Program-made: the position numbers and the translations under genes | The notes under the pieces: generated by a model | What the model was told of the DNA's origin: nothing | The model's database searches: none | The model's input: only the letters and a program-made list of their open reading frames with translations | Assembly: GCA_900466875.1 (NCBI GenBank) | Contig: UBNQ01000019.1 | Location: forward strand, 62,001-126,000 | DNA length: 64,000 bases | Direction of reading: 5' to 3' | DNA from: Hyphomicrobiales bacterium | Lineage (GTDB): Bacteria; Pseudomonadota; Alphaproteobacteria; Rhizobiales; Rhizobiaceae | Shown here: positions 17,195 through 28,399 of the stretch, piece after piece | Position numbering within the stretch: the first letter of the stretch is position 1 | Layout: every line of letters starts with the position of its first letter

Positions 17195-18838
17195 ATGAGC
17201 AATACGGAAAATCGTCCTGTTCTCTCCCCCGTTCTGGCGATCGAGAACTACTCGCTGGATTACGAGACCGCCAACGGCCCGTTTCACGCGCTGAAGAACA
17301 TCGATCTCGCCATCAACCGCGGCGAAATCCTTGGCCTTGTCGGTGAATCGGGTTCCGGCAAGACTTCGCTTGCCTGGTCGATCATGCGCTACCTGCCGAA
17401 AAATGCTCGCGAGCCGGGCGGAAAGATCCTGCTCGGCGGCGACAATCTGCTGGAAAAGTCCGAACGCGAAATGCAGACGTTTCGCGGGCGGCGCATCAGC
17501 ATGGTGTTTCAGGATCCGAGCACCTCGCTCAATCCGACCTTGTCGCTTGGCACCCAACTGGCCGAAGTCCTCGTCCGCCATCGCGGTCTGACCCGTCAGC
17601 AGGCATGGAAGGAAGGCGAGGAGCGGCTTGCGCATGTTGGGCTGAGGACGCCGGCACAGATGATGCACCGCATGCCGCATGAGGCATCCGGCGGTGAAAA
17701 GCAGCGTGTCGTCATCGCGTCGGCCTTTGCCTGCAACCCCGAATGCATCATCTTCGACGAGCCGACGACGGCGCTCGACGTGATCACCTCGCGGCAGATT
17801 CTCGATCTCTTCGTCGAGCTGCAGGCCGAGACCGGGGTGGCGTCGCTCTATATCTCGCATGATCTGGCGCTGGTGGCGCGCACCGCCGGCCGCGTTGCCG
17901 TGATCAAGCGCGGCGATATCGTTGAGCAGGGCACGGTCCGCGAAATCTTCACCAATCCGCAGCAGGAATATACGCGTGAACTGATCGCAGCCGTCCCCGA
18001 TCCCGCCCACCGGCTGGTCAAAGACGACGTGGTCGACACCGACAAGCCGCTGGTGAAAGTCGAAAATGTCAGCGTGCATTTTGGCCGAAAATCGTTTCTT
18101 GCGGCACTGACCGGCAGGAAGACCGATCGCGTGACCGGCAACAATGCGATCAGCCTCAGCGTCAATCCGGGCGAAATCCTCGGCATTGTCGGTGAGAGCG
18201 GTTCGGGCAAGTCGACGCTTGCCAAGGCGATGACCGGCCTCAACCGGTTCGAGGGAAAAATCTGGTTCGACGGGCGCGAGATCAGAAATCTCGGCGATAT
18301 GGACAATGCCTATCGCAAGGATGTGCAGATCATCTTCCAGCACCCGGACGCCTCGCTCAATCCGCGCCAGAAGATTTTTGAAATCCTCTCGCGGCCGCTG
18401 AAACTGTTCGGCGATGGGAGCGATCTGGAAAAACAGGTCGGCGACATGCTGGAACAGGTGCGCCTGCCGCGCACTCACGCCAGTCGCTATCCGCACCAGT
18501 TGTCGGGTGGCGAGAAGCAGCGCGTGGCGATCGCCCGGGCCTTCGCGTCCAAGCCGAAGCTCGTCATCTGCGACGAGATTACCTCGGCGCTCGACGTTTC
18601 TGTGCAGGCTTCGGTGGTGCAACTGCTGCTGGAGCTGCAGAAGGCCAGCGGCACGGCCTATCTGTTCATTACCCACGATCTCAACCTGATCCGCCAGATC
18701 GCCCACCGGATCGCCGTCATGTATCGCGGCGACCTGATCGAGGTGGTGAAGGCCGACGAGATCGATAGCCCTGATCGGGCCGACTATACACGCCGGCTGA
18801 TCGAGGCGGTGCCGCGCGCCGCCGCTCAATACCAGTGA
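17195..18838 (+). CDS. fused double ABC ATPase (DppD-DppF type)
   Basis: 547 residues containing two complete nucleotide-binding domains in tandem. The first has Walker A GESGSGKTS near 50 and Walker [10 protein letters not shown] near 195. The second has Walker A GESGSGKST near 335 and CDEITSALD near 470. Between them lies the oligopeptide-transporter C-terminal segment. The first signature reads ASGGEKQRV and the second LSGGEKQRV. ATG 17195, 11 bp after the permease stop, has GAGGTGA; the longer frame from 17114 overlaps the permease. The fusion replaces separate D and F subunits. Confidence 0.92.
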   Translation: MSNTENRPVLSPVLAIENYSLDYETANGPFHALKNIDLAINRGEILGLVGESGSGKTSLAWSIMRYLPKNAREPGGKILLGGDNLLEKSEREMQTFRGRRISMVFQDPSTSLNPTLSLGTQLAEVLVRHRGLTRQQAWKEGEERLAHVGLRTPAQMMHRMPHEASGGEKQRVVIASAFACNPECIIFDEPTTALDVITSRQILDLFVELQAETGVASLYISHDLALVARTAGRVAVIKRGDIVEQGTVREIFTNPQQEYTRELIAAVPDPAHRLVKDDVVDTDKPLVKVENVSVHFGRKSFLAALTGRKTDRVTGNNAISLSVNPGEILGIVGESGSGKSTLAKAMTGLNRFEGKIWFDGREIRNLGDMDNAYRKDVQIIFQHPDASLNPRQKIFEILSRPLKLFGDGSDLEKQVGDMLEQVRLPRTHASRYPHQLSGGEKQRVAIARAFASKPKLVICDEITSALDVSVQASVVQLLLELQKASGTAYLFITHDLNLIRQIAHRIAVMYRGDLIEVVKADEIDSPDRADYTRRLIEAVPRAAAQYQ

Positions 18839-18860
18839 TAATGCATCAAGGAGCATGACA

Positions 18861-20081
18861 ATGGACCCGAAGTCCCTGTTGGACCGGATCGACGAAAAGG
18901 CCTGCCTCGATTTCCTGTCGAAAATGGTTCAGCACAAGAGCCATTCGGAAACCGAAGGGGAGAAGGATCTCGCCCGCTGGATGGCCAACGAGCTGGAAAA
19001 GATCGGCGTCGAAGCCGAGCTGCAGGCCTTCGACGATGGCAACCGCTTCAACACGATCGGCCGCCTGAAAGGTACGGGTGGGGCTAAGAGCCTGCTGTTC
19101 AACGGGCATCTCGACACCAATCCTGTGACCGAAGGCTGGACGGTCGATCCCTATGCGGGGCTTGTCGACGACAAGTTCATCTACGGCATCGGCGTTTCCA
19201 ACATGAAGGCCGGCGATGCCGCCTATTTCTGCGCCGTGAAGACGCTGCTCGATGCGGGCATCACGCTGAAGGGCGATGTGACGCTGACCTTCGTCGTCGG
19301 CGAGCTGCAGGGTGGCGTCGGCACGCTGGCGGCGATCAGGAGCGGCGTGAAGGCCGACTATTTCATCAACAGCGAGCCAAGCGACCTCGTTGCCGTGACC
19401 ATGCATGCGGCAGCACTCAGCTATGTCATCGAACTGACCGGTGACACCCGCCACCTGTCGAAGCGCGAAGAGTCTGTCGATGCGATCGCCGCGGCCTGCG
19501 ATATCATCCCGCGCATCAATGCGATGACATTCAGCGGCGCCAGAAGCGACGTGCACCGCTCGATCAACCGCGGGCATGTCGGTGTCGTCCATGGTGCGCT
19601 CGGCCGTGATCTGGAAGAATGGCGTCCGCCGCAGGTGGCCGATTTCGTTCGCCTAAAGGGATCGTGCCGTTACGCCCCGGGCCAGACCCAGGAAGGTGTG
19701 CTCGCCGATCTCGATCGCGAGCTGCGCGCTCTGGAAGGCCGTTTCCCCGGCCTGAAGGCGAAACTCGTCCCGGAAATGATCGAGGGCCGCCCGCTGATGC
19801 CGCCTTTCGAAGTCTCGCCGGATAGCCGCATCGTCAAGTCGATCAATGCCGCTTACGAAGCGGTGCGCGGTGAAAAGCAGCCGACCGGCGCAATTACGCC
19901 GACCCGTTTCTACGGCACCGATGCCGGTCATCTCTATCATGAGCTTGGCATGGAAGGCATCGTTTGCGGCCCAGGCGGTCGTTACAACACGATGCCGGAC
20001 GAGCGCGTCGACATCGTCGACTTCCTCGACATGATCCGCGTCTACATGCTGACGATAATCGATATCTGCGAGGTGGCGTAG
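18861..20081 (+). CDS. M20-like protein with lost metal ligands
   Basis: 406 residues that follow the ArgE/M20 fold throughout (GHLDTNPV 82-89, dimerisation domain with TRHLSKREE, GTDAGHLYHELG near the C-terminus). Canonical metal positions are changed: the bridging Asp of DMK is Asn114 (GVSNMKAG), the second Glu of the E-E pair is Leu149 (GELQGG), and the final His is Asn376 (RYNTMPDE). His83, Asp85, Glu148 and Glu172 remain. It may be a non-metal enzyme or a binding partner. ATG 18861 is preferred over 18855 because AAGGAG then sits 7 nt upstream. It lies 1 bp before the M24-like gene. Confidence 0.82.
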   Translation: MDPKSLLDRIDEKACLDFLSKMVQHKSHSETEGEKDLARWMANELEKIGVEAELQAFDDGNRFNTIGRLKGTGGAKSLLFNGHLDTNPVTEGWTVDPYAGLVDDKFIYGIGVSNMKAGDAAYFCAVKTLLDAGITLKGDVTLTFVVGELQGGVGTLAAIRSGVKADYFINSEPSDLVAVTMHAAALSYVIELTGDTRHLSKREESVDAIAAACDIIPRINAMTFSGARSDVHRSINRGHVGVVHGALGRDLEEWRPPQVADFVRLKGSCRYAPGQTQEGVLADLDRELRALEGRFPGLKAKLVPEMIEGRPLMPPFEVSPDSRIVKSINAAYEAVRGEKQPTGAITPTRFYGTDAGHLYHELGMEGIVCGPGGRYNTMPDERVDIVDFLDMIRVYMLTIIDICEVA

Positions 20082-20082
20082 G

Positions 20083-21207
20083 ATGTTCTCCCGGGCGGAA
20101 TATGATCGTCGCATCGCTCTCGCCCGGGAGGCCATGGCGTCTTCTGGCGCCGATTTGCTGCTCCTCGACAGCGGCGAGTTGCTGGCCTGGCTGACGGGCT
20201 ATACCGTCTCCGAGACCATGTATCGCGCGGCGTTTCTGCCGCGCGAGGGTGACGCCTGGTTCTGCTTGCGCGCGCTCGACGAAGCGCCGTGCCGGGAAAA
20301 GAGCTGGATCACCGATGTCGTCGGCTTTGCCGATATCGACGAGGCGCAGGCGGCGGTTGCTGCCAGCGTTCTGGATCACGGTTTCGGCAAGGCACGGATC
20401 GGGCTCGATACCAATTCCTACAGCATGAGTGCGGCCACGTTCATGCGGCTGCAGGCGCTTTTGCCGGACGCGACATTCGTGCCTATGCCGGGCCTGAGCG
20501 ACAGCCTGCGCTGGGTGAAGTCCGGGGAAGAGATCGCGGTACTTGCCCAGGCATCAGAGATTGCCGACAAGGCGATGGCGGAAATCGCAAGGAGCGCGAA
20601 ACCCGGCATGACGACGCGTGATGCCGCCGCCATCGCGTCGGGTGTTTTCCTTCGCGAAGGGGCTGATACCGGAGAGGTCGGTCCGGTGGTGAAGGCGTCA
20701 GGCAGCCATGAATTTCTCCACGGCGTGTTCAAGACCGAAGCGATCGAAGAGGGCGACGTGCTGCATGTCGAACTCATTCCGCGTGTTGGCAATTATGGTG
20801 CGCGGATGATGCGGCCGATCGTTGTCGGCACTCCGTCGGCAGACCTGAACGCTGCGGCTGAGAAACTGGTCGCGTTGCAGGATCGTCAGATCGAAGCGAT
20901 GAAGTCGGGTGCGATTGCCAGCGATGTCGATGCGATCATGCGGCAGGGCGCGCTCGATGCGGGGCTGCGTCCCGTCTACGATAATGTCACGGCCTACACG
21001 CTCGGGCTTTATACCCGCACGCCGCGTACCAGCGACTTTTCCGGCGTCTTCCTGCCGACATCGAACTGGGCGCTGAAAGAGGGCATGGTCTTTCATCTTT
21101 ATGCCACGGCTCAGGGTCTGGGCTTCAGCGAAACCGTTGTCGTCGACAAGCAAGGCGGCATTCGCCTGACGAAAAGCCCGCGCGGGATTTTGCGCGCAAT
21201 GAACTGA
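20083..21207 (+). CDS. M24-fold (creatinase / Xaa-Pro peptidase-like) protein, metal ligands absent
   Basis: 374 residues: creatinase N-terminal domain (1-140) and pita-bread M24 domain (150-374). His213 of the substrate-site HG motif is kept, but the metal Asp residues are replaced by Glu230 (LHVEL) and Arg241 (NYGARMMR), and the usual metal His and first Glu are not found (FHLYATA in place of an EP motif). Creatinase and ectoine hydrolase are metal-free members of this fold that hydrolyse C-N bonds, so it may be such a hydrolase. It follows the M20-like gene by 1 bp, as in known hydrolase-deacetylase pairs. Confidence 0.8.
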   Translation: MFSRAEYDRRIALAREAMASSGADLLLLDSGELLAWLTGYTVSETMYRAAFLPREGDAWFCLRALDEAPCREKSWITDVVGFADIDEAQAAVAASVLDHGFGKARIGLDTNSYSMSAATFMRLQALLPDATFVPMPGLSDSLRWVKSGEEIAVLAQASEIADKAMAEIARSAKPGMTTRDAAAIASGVFLREGADTGEVGPVVKASGSHEFLHGVFKTEAIEEGDVLHVELIPRVGNYGARMMRPIVVGTPSADLNAAAEKLVALQDRQIEAMKSGAIASDVDAIMRQGALDAGLRPVYDNVTAYTLGLYTRTPRTSDFSGVFLPTSNWALKEGMVFHLYATAQGLGFSETVVVDKQGGIRLTKSPRGILRAMN

Positions 21208-21323
21208 GCAAAGCGGGCGCTCGCCTCAGATGGGAGGCTGGCGCGCCCGGTAAGCTGGATGGCTACGTTTGCAGGCGATGGCCTGCCTGCAGCATCAAGA
21301 ACAGATCCGAATTTGACCCTGTG

Positions 21324-21352
21324 GCCGGCGGTTCATCTGCCGCCGGCGTTTT
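21324..21352 (+). terminator. Rho-independent terminator of the importer/M20/M24 operon
   Basis: GCCGGCGG and CCGCCGGC form a perfect 8-bp GC stem with an 8-nt loop, then G and TTTT on the plus strand. It lies about 115 bp after the M24-like stop and just before the convergent M14 gene's end. Confidence 0.75.
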
Positions 21353-21378
21353 GCAAGCTCTATACCATGCCTGCGCTG

Positions 21379-23112
21379 TCAGACGGAGGCTGTTGATTGC
21401 AGCAGCTGCCAGGACTCGTAGGCCGAAATCACCGTTTCCATCTGGGCCGTGTGGCCTGTGATGAAATCGTCGCCGTAGATGGTTTCGTCCGGATATTCCG
21501 TGATCAGGGTCAGCGGCACGGTGTGGCGGTCGTCGATCGATGACAGGCACGGGAAACCGTTGATGATGCGGAAGCCCGTTTCGCCGGCATGGGTCTCGTA
21601 AAGTGCGATCTGGCGGTTGTTGTAATCGAGAATGCCCGGAATGGCGCCGAGATGGCGGGTGACGTGGTCAAGCATGGCTTCGGCCTGTGCGGTCCAGCCG
21701 GCATGGTGGCGCATGACGAGGAAAAAGCCTTTCGGCAGCGTCCACATGGCAAAATTGCGCGGTACGTAACCGGAGAGCGGCCGTGTCCATTCATGCGACG
21801 GGTAACCGTGCAGGTTCACATGCAGCTTTGCGCCGCTCAATTCCTGCGCCGTGAAGCGGATGGCTTTTTCGTTCAGGTGCTCGCCGGAATTTTCCCGGGT
21901 GCGGTATTCGAGATCGTCACCGAGCGCGGTGTAGCGGGCGGCATGGTGCATGTGACGCGGATTGTCGACGCGCAGGCGCTGATGCAGCGCGTAACCATCC
22001 GGGTTTTCCAGTGGCGAGATGGTGAAATGCGCATCGGCACGTTCTTTCAGGGCACGCGCTGCGCGGATGGCGCCGACGATGCCGGTCGTCTCGTTCGGAT
22101 GCTGGCCGCCGCTGATCATTACGGCGGCGTCGCTGCCCTTGACGTAGCGGGCAGACAGCACACGGCCGGAACGCGAGTTTGCGTTGAACTCTTCGCCGCC
22201 GATTTCGGCCAGCAGCCTTGCCATCTGGATGGCTGCCGGCGGTTCGATCGCCGTATCGATCGCCTGTTCTGCGCCGTCGAGGAAACCGGTCGTCAGCGGC
22301 CGGGTTTCGACGCGGATGCTGATTTCACCAGTGCTCTGAACGATTTCCGGCACGATCTGGCCTGGCTTCAGGCCACGATCGCCAAGCGGGCGGCCGGATT
22401 TTTTCTGGAAAAATTCCAGCAGCGAGAAATAAAAGTCCTCGTGCAGGGCTTCGCGCAGGCTCACCACCTCGTCGCCGACCGGCAAGTCCATGTCTTCGGC
22501 CGGATGCGAAACGCGGATGTTCAGTTCTTCGAAATACGGCTCGGTCGAACCCCAGTCGTAACCGGCAATGGCATCGATTGCGCCATGGAACAGCTGCTCG
22601 TAATCGGTTTCGAGACGTTCTCCCGCCTCGTCGCCGTCTGCACGATACCAGCCTGTCGGAGAAACATTGGTTTCGCCAACGACATCGTCGTGCACGCGGT
22701 TCGGCACGAGAACCTTCAGGGTTTCGCTCTGGCCATTCCGCGTCAGCGTCACGTCATAGAAAAACTCACCATCCTCGCGGGCAATGAACGTGATCTTTGC
22801 GTCACCGACCAGCGCTGCCAGCGGATAGGCTTCCAGCCGAAAACGATTGGCCGGCGCATTGGCGTGCACCGGATAACGCACCTCGATTTCCGTCACACCG
22901 GCGAGTTCGATCTCTTCGAGGAAGGTGAAGAGAAGCGGCTTGTAGGCGCTGCGGATGCGGGCGGTGATGCCTTTTTCCTTCAGCGCCGCCTCAGTGGCGC
23001 GGCGGCTTTTCGTATCGTCGAATGTCCAGGCTTCGAAAGACAGGCCGGGCTTGGCACCGGTGACCAGAGTTTCAAGAGTACGTTCAATGGAAGTCTCGAA
23101 GATCGTGGTCAT
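21379..23112 (-). CDS. M14-family zinc peptidase-like protein with a large unassigned N-terminal region
   Basis: 577 residues. The C-terminal third has M14 carboxypeptidase metal ligands: His338 and Glu341 in GGQHPNETTG and His435 in HVNLHGYPSH. A Glu for catalysis may lie in LITEYPDET near 550. The first 320 residues match no domain I can name. There is no signal peptide, so it should act in the cytoplasm. It is the last gene of the operon with the dipeptide-type importer and the oxoprolinase-like enzymes, so it probably trims imported peptides or acyl-amino acids. Deacylases of the AstE/aspartoacylase type are related and not excluded. Confidence 0.75.
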   Translation of the reverse strand: MTTIFETSIERTLETLVTGAKPGLSFEAWTFDDTKSRRATEAALKEKGITARIRSAYKPLLFTFLEEIELAGVTEIEVRYPVHANAPANRFRLEAYPLAALVGDAKITFIAREDGEFFYDVTLTRNGQSETLKVLVPNRVHDDVVGETNVSPTGWYRADGDEAGERLETDYEQLFHGAIDAIAGYDWGSTEPYFEELNIRVSHPAEDMDLPVGDEVVSLREALHEDFYFSLLEFFQKKSGRPLGDRGLKPGQIVPEIVQSTGEISIRVETRPLTTGFLDGAEQAIDTAIEPPAAIQMARLLAEIGGEEFNANSRSGRVLSARYVKGSDAAVMISGGQHPNETTGIVGAIRAARALKERADAHFTISPLENPDGYALHQRLRVDNPRHMHHAARYTALGDDLEYRTRENSGEHLNEKAIRFTAQELSGAKLHVNLHGYPSHEWTRPLSGYVPRNFAMWTLPKGFFLVMRHHAGWTAQAEAMLDHVTRHLGAIPGILDYNNRQIALYETHAGETGFRIINGFPCLSSIDDRHTVPLTLITEYPDETIYGDDFITGHTAQMETVISAYESWQLLQSTASV

Positions 23113-23142
23113 GGTGTCATGCCTTGCTGTGTATCGAAGTGT

Positions 23143-23991
23143 TTATCTGGAGGTGCGGCCGGTCGGGTCGAGGCTGTCGCGCAGCCAGTCGCCGAGCAGG
23201 TTGAGGCCAAGCACGGTGAGCAGGATGGCGAGACCTGGGAAGACGCTGACCCACCATGCGGTCTGCAGATAGGTGCGGCCATCGGCCAACATGCCGCCCC
23301 AGCTCGGAATGGTCGGATCGACGCCGAGGCCGAGGAAGGTCAGGCTGCTTTCGAGCAGGATGTTGTTGGCGACGTTGAGTGTCATCAGCACGATCACCGG
23401 GCCGATCAGGTTCGGCAGCAGGTGCTGAAAAATGATGCGCCAGTCTTTGACACCGATCGCGCGCGCCGAAAGGATGAACTCGCGCTCACGCAATGTCAGC
23501 ACCGAGCCGCGCACCAGACGGGCATATTGCACCCATTGCGAGACGATCAGGAGGATGATGGTGTTGGTCAGGCTGCCGCCGACGATGGCGATAAAGGTGA
23601 TCGCCAGGAGGATGAACGGCATGGCGAGCTGCAGGTCGGCAAAGCGCATGACCAGCATATCCCAGAAGCCACGGTAATAACCGGCGATCAGGCCCATCAG
23701 TACGCCAAAAATGACGGCGCCGATGACGGAGGTGAAGCCGACCAGAAGCGAAATCTTGCCGCCGGCGACGACACGGGCCAGCACATCACGGCCGAGCGGG
23801 TCGGTGCCGAACGGGTGCGCGACGCTGGCAAACGGTTTCGCCAGACGTGCCATCAGGTCGATCTTGTCGGCGCCGCCGGGAAACAGGATGTCGGAGAACA
23901 GGACGGCGAGGCAGATGACAACCGTCAGCACCGTGCCGAGGATGAATTCGAGGCTCGCGAAGCGCGACAGGCGGGAGGTTTTTGCAGCCAT
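23143..23991 (-). CDS. ABC importer permease, DppC-like
   Basis: 282 residues with the DppC layout: N-terminal helix, periplasmic segment with HPFGTDPLGRDVLARVVAGG, five further helices and the EAA loop (ILSARAIGVKDWRIIFQHLLP). GGAGT lies upstream of ATG 23991, which starts 6 bp after the DppB-like stop. It forms the channel with that protein. Confidence 0.92.
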   Translation of the reverse strand: MAAKTSRLSRFASLEFILGTVLTVVICLAVLFSDILFPGGADKIDLMARLAKPFASVAHPFGTDPLGRDVLARVVAGGKISLLVGFTSVIGAVIFGVLMGLIAGYYRGFWDMLVMRFADLQLAMPFILLAITFIAIVGGSLTNTIILLIVSQWVQYARLVRGSVLTLREREFILSARAIGVKDWRIIFQHLLPNLIGPVIVLMTLNVANNILLESSLTFLGLGVDPTIPSWGGMLADGRTYLQTAWWVSVFPGLAILLTVLGLNLLGDWLRDSLDPTGRTSR

Positions 23992-23997
23992 TGTCGA

Positions 23998-24921
23998 TTA
24001 CTCCGTGCGGATGCGGGGATCGACGAGGCCATAGGCGATGTCGACCAGAAGGTTGATGCCGACGATCATCAGCGAAAGAACGGTGATGACGGCCTGGAGA
24101 ACGGGGAAATCGCGCGCGCCGACGGCGTCGAAGGCAAGCGTGCCCATGCCCGGCCAGTTGAAAACACGCTCGATGACGACGATGCCGCCGAGCAGGCCTC
24201 CGAACTGCAGGCCGAAATAGGTGATCAGCGGAATGGCGCAGTTGCGTAGCGCGTGCTTGTAGAGGACCTTGTTTTCGGAAAGTCCCTTGGCGCGCGCCAC
24301 CATGATATATTGCGACTGCAGCGTTTCCAGCATTGAGGTGCGCACGAGGCGGACATTCGTCGCCGTCAGGATGACGCCCATGGTGACGGCCGGCATGACA
24401 TAGCTTGCAAAGCCGGACATGCCGCTTGGCGGCAACCAGCCCAGCGTGATGGCAAACAGCAGCACCAGCATGGTGGCGAGCCAGAAATTCGGGAACGACA
24501 GGCCGATCAGCGAAAAGATGCGGATCGCCTGATCGGCGGCCTTGCCACGCGAGGTGGCGGCCTTGATGCCGAGCGGGATGGACAGCACGATCGACACGAA
24601 CATCGAGATGAAGGCGAGCAGCAGCGTCGCCGGCAGGGCATGGCCGATCAGCAGCGAAACCGAGGTGCTGCCGGAAAAGCTGCGACCGAAATCGAGCGTC
24701 ACCAGACCCTTGATGAAATTCCAGTACTGGACGAGGAACGGCTGATCGGTGCCGAGCGACGCACGAATGCGCGCAAGGTCATCCTCCGTCATACTGCCGC
24801 CACCCTGAAACATCGTGACGGCCGGATCGCCGGTCAGGCGAATGGCGAAAGAGACGACGAGCGTGATGGCGATGACGACGAAAATCGCCTGTAGCAATCG
24901 CTTGATGAGGAAACCGGCCAC
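23998..24921 (-). CDS. ABC importer permease, DppB-like
   Basis: 307 residues, starting at GTG 24921 with AGGAA 7 nt upstream (AGGAACTAGAAC-GTG). It has the MAGFLIKRLLQ N-terminus typical of DppB, six helices and an EAA loop (YIMVARAKGLSENKVLYKHALRN). A hairpin (24952-24969) separates it from the binding-protein gene. Confidence 0.92.
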   Translation of the reverse strand: MAGFLIKRLLQAIFVVIAITLVVSFAIRLTGDPAVTMFQGGGSMTEDDLARIRASLGTDQPFLVQYWNFIKGLVTLDFGRSFSGSTSVSLLIGHALPATLLLAFISMFVSIVLSIPLGIKAATSRGKAADQAIRIFSLIGLSFPNFWLATMLVLLFAITLGWLPPSGMSGFASYVMPAVTMGVILTATNVRLVRTSMLETLQSQYIMVARAKGLSENKVLYKHALRNCAIPLITYFGLQFGGLLGGIVVIERVFNWPGMGTLAFDAVGARDFPVLQAVITVLSLMIVGINLLVDIAYGLVDPRIRTE

Positions 24922-24951
24922 GTTCTAGTTCCTAAAAGAGAAGTCCTGCCC

Positions 24952-24969
24952 CGCCCGCTGATGCGGGCG
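24952..24969 (-). terminator. intercistronic hairpin after the binding-protein gene
   Basis: CGCCCGC (24952-24958) pairs with GCGGGCG (24963-24969), a 7-bp GC-only stem with a TGAT loop, between the binding-protein stop and the DppB-like start. Confidence 0.45.
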
Positions 24970-24996
24970 AGGCGATGTTTCGGTCGTTATGGTCGA

Positions 24997-26532
24997 CTAT
25001 TCGACGGTGACGTCGGTCAGCTTCAGGCGGTTGTCCGGGGGCGCGATGAAGCCCTTTACGCGCTTGTTGATGCCGAAGATGGCGTTGCTGTTGTACAGCG
25101 GAAGCTCAAGAGCGCGTTCCGATGCGTAACCGGCAACCTCCTTGAGGATCTTTTCGCGTTCTGCCCGGTCGGTCAGCGGACGCTGCGATTCTAGCAGCTT
25201 GTCCAGCTTTTCGTCCTTGTCGTAGGGGTTCCACTTTTCGCCCGAGTGGTACATCGAATACGCGGTGTTGTCGTAGTCGAAGGTCCAGCCGCCCCACTTC
25301 TGCTGGAACATCGCGCCGGTCTTGCCCTGCGGGATGATGTCGTTCAAGAGAACGTTGGTCTCGTAGGGCTTGATGGTGGCGGTGATGCCGACCATCGACA
25401 GATAGCTGGAAATGACCTGCGCCACTTCGTTCATCGTCGCGTCATTGCCGCGGATGTCGATCTGCAGCGTCGCGCCAGCCTTGACGCCGGCTTCCGCCAG
25501 CAGCTTCTTGGCGCCGGCCGGATCGTAAGGAATTGCCTTGAGGTCCGGATCGAAGCCGAAGGACAGCGCGCTCTGGAAGCTGGTGATCTCGGATGCCTGG
25601 CCGGCAAGGATCGACTGAACGATGGTGCCGCGGTCGACAGCCATGATGATCGCCTGGCGCACCTTCGGATCGGCAGTGATGCCGTCGCGGGTGTTGAAGC
25701 GCAGGGCATCGACGGTCGGGCCGGGAACGGAAACGATTTCCAGCTTGTCATCGCCCTGGATGACCGGCAGCATGCCGATCGGGATGGTCGGCGGGATCAC
25801 CAGATCGACGCGGCCGGCCTGCAGTTCGGCAACGGCCGTTGCCGGCTCGGCGATGAAGCGGAATTCCAGTTCCGACAGTTTTGGAGCGCCGCCCCAATAG
25901 TCGGCATTGGCTTCCAGCTTGATATCGACCTTGGGCTGGTAGGAGACGAACTTGAACGCGCCTGTGCCGATCGGGTTGAGGTTGAAATTGTCCTCACCCT
26001 TTTCCTGAATGTATTTCGGCGGCACGATCATGGCGCCGTAACCGGCGAGCTTGGTCAGCAGAACCGGATCCGGGGCCTTCAGCTTCAGATCGACCGTGTA
26101 GTCGTCGATGACGTCGACGCTGTCGATCGAGATGTAGTTGGAACGCTGCGGACCCTTGGCACCCTGTTCGCCGAGAAGGCGCTCGAAGGTGAATTTGACC
26201 GCTGCGGCATTGAAATCTTCGCCGTTGTGGAATTTTACGCCCTGGCGAAGCTTGAAGCGGATGCGCTTGCCTTCGTCCAGCTCTTCCCAGCTTTCGGCAA
26301 GGCCCGGTACGAGCTTGAGGTCGGGACCACGATAGGTCAGGCCGTCAAAAATGTTGGTGGCAACGGCTGCCCATTGCACGAGAAACGTATCGATCGGATC
26401 CCAGCTGCCCGGATCCTGCGGGCTCGAAATCGTCATTTTGCCGGCGGCAAGAGCGGGCGTCGCCGTCATTGCCGTACCAGACAGGGCAAGCGCCATGAAG
26501 GTCGCCGCCATTCCCTGTTTGAACGTTGTCAT
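24997..26532 (-). CDS. dipeptide/oligopeptide-type ABC binding protein (SBP family 5)
   Basis: 511 residues with a Sec-type signal peptide (MTTFKQGMAATFMALALSGT…, cleavage near PALAA). The mature protein has family-5 motifs: GLAESWEELDEGKRIRFKLR, GVKFHNGEDFNAAAVKFTFE and FNTRDGITADPKVRQAIIMA. AGGAACAGG precedes ATG 26532. In the operon with oxoprolinase-like genes, pyroglutamyl or other cyclic amide-bearing substrates are possible, but this is inference. Confidence 0.9.
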   Translation of the reverse strand: MTTFKQGMAATFMALALSGTAMTATPALAAGKMTISSPQDPGSWDPIDTFLVQWAAVATNIFDGLTYRGPDLKLVPGLAESWEELDEGKRIRFKLRQGVKFHNGEDFNAAAVKFTFERLLGEQGAKGPQRSNYISIDSVDVIDDYTVDLKLKAPDPVLLTKLAGYGAMIVPPKYIQEKGEDNFNLNPIGTGAFKFVSYQPKVDIKLEANADYWGGAPKLSELEFRFIAEPATAVAELQAGRVDLVIPPTIPIGMLPVIQGDDKLEIVSVPGPTVDALRFNTRDGITADPKVRQAIIMAVDRGTIVQSILAGQASEITSFQSALSFGFDPDLKAIPYDPAGAKKLLAEAGVKAGATLQIDIRGNDATMNEVAQVISSYLSMVGITATIKPYETNVLLNDIIPQGKTGAMFQQKWGGWTFDYDNTAYSMYHSGEKWNPYDKDEKLDKLLESQRPLTDRAEREKILKEVAGYASERALELPLYNSNAIFGINKRVKGFIAPPDNRLKLTDVTVE

Positions 26533-26575
26533 TACCTGTTCCTCTTCAGATGCTCTGCGATTGTTTCGCGTTTAT

Positions 26576-28395
<1,820 letters not shown>

Positions 28396-28399
<4 letters not shown>

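Noticed and set aside
21589..24249. 886-codon plus-strand open frame
   Set aside because: It is antisense to the M14 and DppC-like genes, is rich in Asp/His/Arg/Gly shadow patterns, spans a gene boundary and has no domain. It is a by-product of high GC.
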